DNA from: Comamonas sp.
GTDB taxonomy: Bacteria; Pseudomonadota; Gammaproteobacteria; Burkholderiales; Burkholderiaceae_C
Length of the DNA: 9,642 bases
Assembly: GCA_019236485.1 (NCBI GenBank)
Contig: JAFAIY010000246.1
Span: 1 to 9,642, forward strand
Direction: 5' to 3'
The translations under genes and the position numbers were made by a program. Below, one piece after another: positions 6,022 to 9,642 of this stretch. Every line of letters begins with the position of its first letter. The stretch's first letter is position 1. The notes beneath the pieces are model-generated. The model was not told the origin of the DNA and made no database searches. It saw only the letters and a list, made by a program, of their open reading frames with translations.

Positions 6022-6067
6022 ATTTTTGATAGCTGCTGGTGCTTATCTAGTCGGCGTTGAAGGCTTT
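6022..6067. repeat. degenerate copy of a Comamonadaceae-type intergenic repeat
   Basis: The stretch starting TTTTTGATAGCTGCTGG and running through GCTTATCTAG to GAAGGCTTTTTT aligns with 9414-9450 over most of its length (shared blocks TGATA, CTG, GCTT). I remember a family repeat of the form GATAGCTGCTAGCGCTT...AAGCGCTAG in many Comamonadaceae intergenic regions. It directly follows a terminator hairpin, as does the second copy. Whether it is mobile or has a function is unknown. Confidence 0.5.
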
Positions 6068-6088
6068 TTTGCGAAACCCTCAGGTGCA

Positions 6089-6103
6089 GTAAGCGCTGCT
6101 TAC
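6089..6103 (-). repeat. small hairpin over the barrel gene's stop codon
   Basis: GTAAGC (6089-6094) pairs with GCTTAC (6098-6103) around GCT. The TAA stop of the barrel gene (6100-6102 on the minus strand) lies in one arm. No U-tract follows, so the real terminator is the hairpin at 6000-6021. Confidence 0.4.
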
Positions 6104-7161
6104 CAAACCACTTTCGCCATGAGCTGTCCTAGCCTTGGTTTTCCATTGCCTGCAAATGTGACGCCGACTCCAATACCGCTGCCATTCGCGCTCAACCAAG
6201 AGAGGTCGAGTGAGAGGTTTTGGAACTGCATGGTGGTGGCTCTGGCATACCAGGGTCCATGGCTGTATTGATAGGCCAACCAAGGGGTGACACGATCACT
6301 GACCGAGTACAGGCCTGCCTGCCATTGGTTCCAGTTGCTATTACTCAGGGCAATTTGCGTTTGAACTGGCAAGCGCTCATTGCTTTTTTGATGCCCATAC
6401 TCTCCGGTCATCGAAAAGCTATTGTGGCGTTTGATCTCAATTTCGCCATTGACAGCATTGACGTTATAGAGACGGTTGCTGTAGTGGACGGAAGAGAAGC
6501 GCAGCTGGCTCAATAGGTTGTTGGCACTAAAGTCAATGCGCCAAGGCCCCTGGGTATATGTGCCTGCCACATCGAGACCCCAACCCCAGCCCTGATCTTC
6601 TTTTTCATTGACCAGAAAGCCAAAGCGACGCGTTCCAACTCGGTTGAGAGTGCCTTGCACATTGGCGTTCTGACCATCGACGGCAAGAGTGCCTCTGGCC
6701 TTGGCGGACTGGTAGTCTTCAATGGAGAAAACATGGGGCTTCAAATGCAGTTTGAGGTTGTCCCCAAACTGCAGTGTTTTGCTCAATGTCACTTGCCTAG
6801 ACTGCAGCATTTGCAAGCGGCCGTTCAGTGAATAAATGCCATTGTGAGGAATGGCAAATTTATTACTGGTTTCGGCCAAAGCCGCTAGATACAGCACATT
6901 CTCGCTACCGACGTAGTAACCTTTGTACTTGGCGGCAACCTCCAGTTCCAGCCCGCCTACTTCAGCAACCGCTCCTGCTGATGCGTTGAGTGATGCCGCG
7001 ACAGTCTTCGCATCTGGATTGAGACCTTTATCCAGCCAGTGTTCTTTGTAAGCGAGTCCAGAGCTGGATCGATGATCCATATTGACGGAAAACTCATGCG
7101 CGATGGCGGTGGATGCGCCAGCGAGTAGCAAAAAAAAGGCCAGCAGGCGCTGGCCTTTCAT
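6100..7161 (-). CDS. predicted outer-membrane beta-barrel protein of unknown family
   Basis: This 353-residue protein begins with a clear signal peptide (MKGQRLLAFFLLLAGASTAIA, cut before His22). The rest has no long hydrophobic helix; it is built of short alternating strands, for example GWGWGLDVAGTY, LRFSSVHYSN, WQAGLYSV, TPWLAYQYSHG and GIGVGVTF, at least ten of them. It ends in GQLMAKVVW, a C-terminal aromatic strand typical of proteins inserted by the BAM complex. I see no TPR, POTRA or plug domain. The start is set at ATG 7161, 13 bases after the lipoprotein stop. An in-frame ATG at 7200 has a better Shine-Dalgarno (GGAG, nine bases upstream) but would give an unusually long n-region and overlap the lipoprotein gene. 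It is surely cotranscribed with the lipoprotein. GC is low, with 26 of 60 bases at 6421-6480. Confidence 0.75.
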   Translation of the reverse strand: MKGQRLLAFFLLLAGASTAIAHEFSVNMDHRSSSGLAYKEHWLDKGLNPDAKTVAASLNASAGAVAEVGGLELEVAAKYKGYYVGSENVLYLAALAETSNKFAIPHNGIYSLNGRLQMLQSRQVTLSKTLQFGDNLKLHLKPHVFSIEDYQSAKARGTLAVDGQNANVQGTLNRVGTRRFGFLVNEKEDQGWGWGLDVAGTYTQGPWRIDFSANNLLSQLRFSSVHYSNRLYNVNAVNGEIEIKRHNSFSMTGEYGHQKSNERLPVQTQIALSNSNWNQWQAGLYSVSDRVTPWLAYQYSHGPWYARATTMQFQNLSLDLSWLSANGSGIGVGVTFAGNGKPRLGQLMAKVVW

Positions 7162-7166
7162 TTTGC

Positions 7167-7190
7167 ATACTCGATCAATAGAACGAGTAT
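7167..7190 (-). promoter_or_regulatory. hairpin at the lipoprotein/barrel junction
   Basis: ATACTCG (7167-7173) pairs perfectly with CGAGTAT (7184-7190) around a ten-base loop. On the minus strand the lipoprotein stop TGA (7175-7177) lies in the loop, and the 3' arm holds the GAG that is the only Shine-Dalgarno-like sequence before ATG 7161. Translation through the lipoprotein stop would open the hairpin, so coupling of the two genes is inferred. Confidence 0.45.
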
Positions 7191-9259
7191 TCTTTGCCAT
7201 TCACTTGTACTCCGGATCCCGTGATCTCTCCCACTTTTTCGCCGTTGTGCAGAATGTCGCCGCGCTTGGTGGCTGCATTCACGCTGGCTGTGTAGCGGCT
7301 GTCTGCAGACTTGATCTGAATCGTATCTGCGCACAGCCGATGAAGGGCGTCGGCGTTGAAGCAGTAGGCCCCTGTTGCCTTATTTGCGGTTGCCGAAAAA
7401 TTTACGGCGTTGCTACCTGCTCCTGCATTGACTTGGGCATTGACTGCGCCCGCAGCAATGCGGCTGATGCTCAAGCCCACGACATCGCCACCATTGATCT
7501 TCAAGCTGCTGTCCAAGTTGTAGGCATCAAAACCAGCGTTCGTGTAGACGGTTGGTAGATAGCTGCCCTTCAGGCTCAGGTCTGCGGTATTGCTGGTGCT
7601 GTTTGTGACTACAGCGGTCAGCTGCGCATTGAGGCTGTCAATGGTTGCAACATTGCGCTGAGTATTGGGCAGCATCTTGGTTTTGCCATTGACACGGAGG
7701 TTCCCTGTGAAGGCATCACCGTAGGTCGAGGAAATCTTGACTCCGCCGCTCAACGCCCAGGTGCGAGGATCTTCAGTTTTGTCGATACGGCTGGCAGACA
7801 CCGCAAGGTCTTGGAACTCCAGAGTTGCCTTTTCTCCTGCGCTGTACTTTGAGAAGGTACCGCTGAGCTTTGTGCTGACCGCGTCTGAAATCTGTACCCA
7901 GTCACCGTTAGCTGATGTCGGCGGTGCGATGCCGTTGACGCCCAGAGACAGATCAGTTTCTGAGGTAGTAGCGTCATTGATCTTGATAAAGCCTTTGTAG
8001 CTAACCGTGGTGCCACTTCCATTGGCGTAGTTGACTTTTGCGGAGGCGGAGATGATTTGCACACCTTCTGGGCCGGTCCAACGGGTGGAGTATTTCACGC
8101 TGCCGTCGGCTTGTGGAATCCAGCCGGAGTAGGTCGCGCACCGGAAGCCAGCAGCGCTGACGACGCAGGAGTCATTCAGGTAGCTGATGCCATCCAGAAT
8201 GGAGCCGTAGGCCTCATTGCTGAAATACGCGTAACGCTGATTCAGTGTGTCTTCTGCACCTCGAATAGTTTTCTCAACACTCAGAAAAGCCTCGCGCAGG
8301 TTGTCGAGGAATGCCACGAAATCACCGCTGCCACTGGGCGTTGCGTTGATATTGGAAATGAGGTCAAGAATGGCCTGCTTGTCCACGGGCTGGGCCAGTG
8401 ATTGCAGCGGGCTTTCTTGCTTGCTATTGAGTTCAGCGGCTGCAGTGTATTGAGCCACGATGTAGTTAGCGAGTGCCTCGCCATTTTTGATGGTGGCAGT
8501 GCCCTGTGGCGTCAGCTTAATGGCGCTCGCGGCCAGAGTGCGCAGACTTTGCAACTGGCAGTCAATGCCCGTGGCTCCATTGCTTGCCGAGCAAGATTGT
8601 GCAGCCTGCATGAAGCCAGACAGGGCAACCATCAGATGGGTGCTATCAACTGCTGCAGTTTGTGCGCCATCTAAGTTGGTGGGTTGTGCCTCAAACGGGT
8701 TGGCCTTGTTATTGACCAGTGCCTTGGCCAGATCCATTGCTGCATTGATGGACGCGGATGTCCATTGATTGCCATTGTTTTGCGCCCAGCTCTCTGCGGC
8801 AGTCACCGCTGCATCGGTAAATGGGTTCACGCTGGCAGTCACTGTGCCAGAAGATGCATCCTTGACGAAGCTGCGCAGTGTCATCCCTGGAGTAACAGCG
8901 ATAGCCTTGTATTTACCGTTCTCGACTTGGGTTTCGTCGAGCATGGTGGTGCCAGCAATGGCTGTCACAACGACGAGAAAGCTTGATTTTGTAGCGGGGA
9001 CGCTCAAAGAAAATTTGCCATTGGCATCTGTTGTGCCTTCTGCCAAGGCTTTGGATGCCGGGCCATTTGCCCCGAGCTCAAACAGTTCCACTTTGGCGTT
9101 GGCGAGCAGGCCCTTGGCTGCTACGCCGTTGACTTGTACGCTTTTACTTGTCTCGTTGCCGTTTCCAGCGCTATTTCCGCTGCCACCACCGCCGCCACAA
9201 GCCACTAGTGCAGCGAAAGCAAGAGTTGATAAAGTGCATTTAATAATTTGACCAGACAT
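7175..9259 (-). CDS. large lipoprotein with N-terminal Ig/carboxypeptidase-regulatory-like domain
   Basis: This 694-residue protein has a lipoprotein signal peptide with lipobox LVAC (Cys21), followed by a flexible CGGGGGSG stretch. Asp/Ser/Gly after Cys decides sorting in E. coli; Gly here gives no inner-membrane retention signal. Residues 42-105 resemble a carboxypeptidase-regulatory-like beta-sandwich (VNGVAAKGLLANAKVELFEL, then TTDANGKFSLSVPA). Residues 145-345 are helical. Residues 375-694 are repetitive beta-rich sequence ending in a distinct tail, GEITGSGVQVNGKEYSFY. Cysteines beyond Cys21 fall in nearby pairs (223/234, 365/374, 633/643), suggesting disulphides in an oxidising compartment. 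The start is ATG 9259 rather than the in-frame TTG 9271, because it gives a normal signal peptide; no strong Shine-Dalgarno is seen. It is the first gene of an operon with the barrel. Family not recognised; role in surface binding or export is inference only. Confidence 0.85.
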   Translation of the reverse strand: MSGQIIKCTLSTLAFAALVACGGGGGSGNSAGNGNETSKSVQVNGVAAKGLLANAKVELFELGANGPASKALAEGTTDANGKFSLSVPATKSSFLVVVTAIAGTTMLDETQVENGKYKAIAVTPGMTLRSFVKDASSGTVTASVNPFTDAAVTAAESWAQNNGNQWTSASINAAMDLAKALVNNKANPFEAQPTNLDGAQTAAVDSTHLMVALSGFMQAAQSCSASNGATGIDCQLQSLRTLAASAIKLTPQGTATIKNGEALANYIVAQYTAAAELNSKQESPLQSLAQPVDKQAILDLISNINATPSGSGDFVAFLDNLREAFLSVEKTIRGAEDTLNQRYAYFSNEAYGSILDGISYLNDSCVVSAAGFRCATYSGWIPQADGSVKYSTRWTGPEGVQIISASAKVNYANGSGTTVSYKGFIKINDATTSETDLSLGVNGIAPPTSANGDWVQISDAVSTKLSGTFSKYSAGEKATLEFQDLAVSASRIDKTEDPRTWALSGGVKISSTYGDAFTGNLRVNGKTKMLPNTQRNVATIDSLNAQLTAVVTNSTSNTADLSLKGSYLPTVYTNAGFDAYNLDSSLKINGGDVVGLSISRIAAGAVNAQVNAGAGSNAVNFSATANKATGAYCFNADALHRLCADTIQIKSADSRYTASVNAATKRGDILHNGEKVGEITGSGVQVNGKEYSFY

Positions 9260-9382
9260 GTAATAAAGCAATGTAACTAAAACTTACATGATATCTGATA
9301 TGCAATATTTATCGAGTATCTTTTATGAGATTGCTCGCATTTAAATTCGAAGTGAGTATTTGCAAATGTAAATGATAAATAA
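9260..9382 (-). promoter_or_regulatory. AT-rich promoter region of the lipoprotein operon
   Basis: This stretch is strongly AT-rich compared with the rest of the window and must carry the promoter for the lipoprotein/barrel unit. I could not choose between several weak -35/-10 pairs. It contains ATATC-T-GATAT (9291-9301), CGAGTAT (9313-9319) and TGAGTAT (9353-9359); the second is the same heptamer that forms the hairpin arms at 7167-7190. These could be operator half-sites. Confidence 0.4.
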
Positions 9383-9416
9383 AAATGCCAGCAGAAAATA
9401 TTTTCTGCTGGCATTT
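9383..9416. terminator. 34-bp perfect palindrome, likely terminator hairpin
   Basis: AAATGCCAGCAGAAAAT (9383-9399) is followed immediately by its exact complement (9400-9416), with no spacer. It is flanked by A-run on the left (9381-9385) and TTTC on the right. Its position before a family repeat mirrors the terminator at 6000-6021, so it probably ended a plus-strand or minus-strand unit whose gene lay to the right before the IS arrived. A regulator site is the alternative. Confidence 0.55.
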
Positions 9417-9450
9417 CTGATATCTGTCAGCGCTTGTCAATAAGCGCTAG
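9417..9450. repeat. second copy of the intergenic repeat, cut by the IS
   Basis: The stretch CTGATATCTGTCAGCGCTT followed by GTCAATAAGCGCTAG is closer to the remembered Comamonadaceae consensus than the copy at 6022. AGCGCTT (9430-9436) and AAGCGCT (9442-9448) form a hairpin. The repeat stops at CTAG (9447-9450), where the IS begins; the expected AGGC continuation is missing because of the insertion. Confidence 0.55.
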
Positions 9451-9472
9451 GGAACCTCTGCATAACTCCCAC

Positions 9473-9494
9473 ACGCATGTGCTTGCACATGCGT
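9473..9494 (+). promoter_or_regulatory. subterminal perfect hairpin in the IS leader
   Basis: ACGCATGTGC (9473-9482) pairs perfectly with GCACATGCGT (9485-9494) around a two-base TT. It lies between the IS end and the transposase start. In some insertion sequences a hairpin at this place blocks translation of transposase from transcripts entering from outside; whether this one does is inference. Confidence 0.6.
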
Positions 9495-9519
9495 CCCGGG
9501 TGCGGCAGCATCGCGGCCC

Positions 9520-9642
9520 ATGCAGCAATCTGATCTCGGCCTGAACCTTTCCACCAAGAAAACACGCAAACGCGAATTTCTTGAGCAAATGCAGCAGGTC
9601 GTGCCGTGGAAAGACTTGGTGGCGTTGATCGAACCCTACGCC
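9520..9642 (+). CDS. IS5-family transposase, N-terminal part
   Basis: The 41 residues visible before the window ends contain TKKTRKREFLEQMQQVVPW and LVALIEPYA. This is the characteristic N-terminus of IS5-family DDE transposases (the DUF772 region), where a basic TRRE/TRKRE stretch is followed by VVPW and LIEP. The DDE catalytic residues would lie further on. The start is the ATG at 9520; no strong Shine-Dalgarno precedes it, which is common for transposases. The frame is open to the window edge, so intactness cannot be judged. Confidence 0.9.
   Translation, partial: MQQSDLGLNLSTKKTRKREFLEQMQQVVPWKDLVALIEPYA

Larger units (their letters stand above)
9451..9642 (+). mobile_element. IS5-family insertion sequence, left end only
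   Basis: The element starts with GGAACCTCTGCATAA directly after CTAG (9447-9450). IS5-family elements typically duplicate a four-base YTAR or CTAG target, so this CTAG is the likely target-site copy. The transposase begins 69 bases in, on the same strand, which is the normal layout. A perfect hairpin sits in the leader. The right end, the second inverted repeat and the second CTAG lie outside the window, so the exact boundary is inferred. Confidence 0.8.

Noticed and set aside
6100..7161. Barrel as a Slam-type exporter or TonB receptor
   Set aside because: It has no TPR domain, plug or TonB box, and is much shorter than TonB receptors; only the general class of beta-barrel is supported.
9260..9271. 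TTG start four codons upstream for the lipoprotein
   Set aside because: ATG 9259 gives a normal lipoprotein signal peptide, and neither start has a strong ribosome site to favour the TTG.
1..9642. CRISPR array, tRNA or rRNA genes
   Set aside because: No regularly spaced direct repeats and no recognisable tRNA or rRNA sequence were seen on either strand.

Overview
The window looks like chromosomal DNA of a high-GC betaproteobacterium, most probably a Comamonadaceae member such as Comamonas or a relative. The grounds are the GC-rich third codon positions of most genes, the lipoprotein that begins with Cys followed by a poly-Gly stretch, and an intergenic repeat of the GATAGCTG...AAGCGCTAG type that I remember from this family. 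I cannot confirm the genus without a search.

Layout. Bases 1-283 hold no convincing gene; they end in a 39-bp near-perfect palindrome (229-267) downstream of a pirin-family gene (284-1216, minus). A divergent intergenic region leads to a small plus-strand gene of unknown function (1453-1731), which shares a bidirectional terminator (1752-1784) with a minus-strand pair: a five-helix membrane protein (2229-2804) followed by an OsmC-type peroxidase or thiol protein (1799-2200). Next come a plus-strand membrane protein with a helical, TPR-like tail (3010-4398) and a convergent rhomboid intramembrane protease, also with a TPR-like tail (4408-5910). Their stop codons lie only 9 bp apart, inside one palindrome. 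The N-terminus of the 3010-4398 gene is doubtful: the best ribosome-binding site points to ATG 3123, which is out of frame by one base across a C6 tract.

Bases 5993-6067 hold a bidirectional terminator followed by a copy of the family repeat. From 6100 to 9259 lies a minus-strand, two-gene unit of visibly lower GC: a 694-residue lipoprotein and, directly downstream, a 353-residue protein that looks like an outer-membrane beta-barrel. I recognise neither beyond general class. The pair is the best candidate here for an undescribed system: a surface or periplasmic lipoprotein with its own small barrel partner. The right end holds a 34-bp perfect palindrome, a second copy of the family repeat, and the left end of an IS5-family insertion sequence. 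The IS entered the CTAG of that repeat; its transposase runs off the window.

Regulation visible in sequence. Both operon junctions (2203-2228 and 7167-7190) have a hairpin between the upstream stop and the downstream start, with the likely Shine-Dalgarno bases in the 3' arm. This suggests translational coupling. No tRNA, rRNA or CRISPR array was seen.
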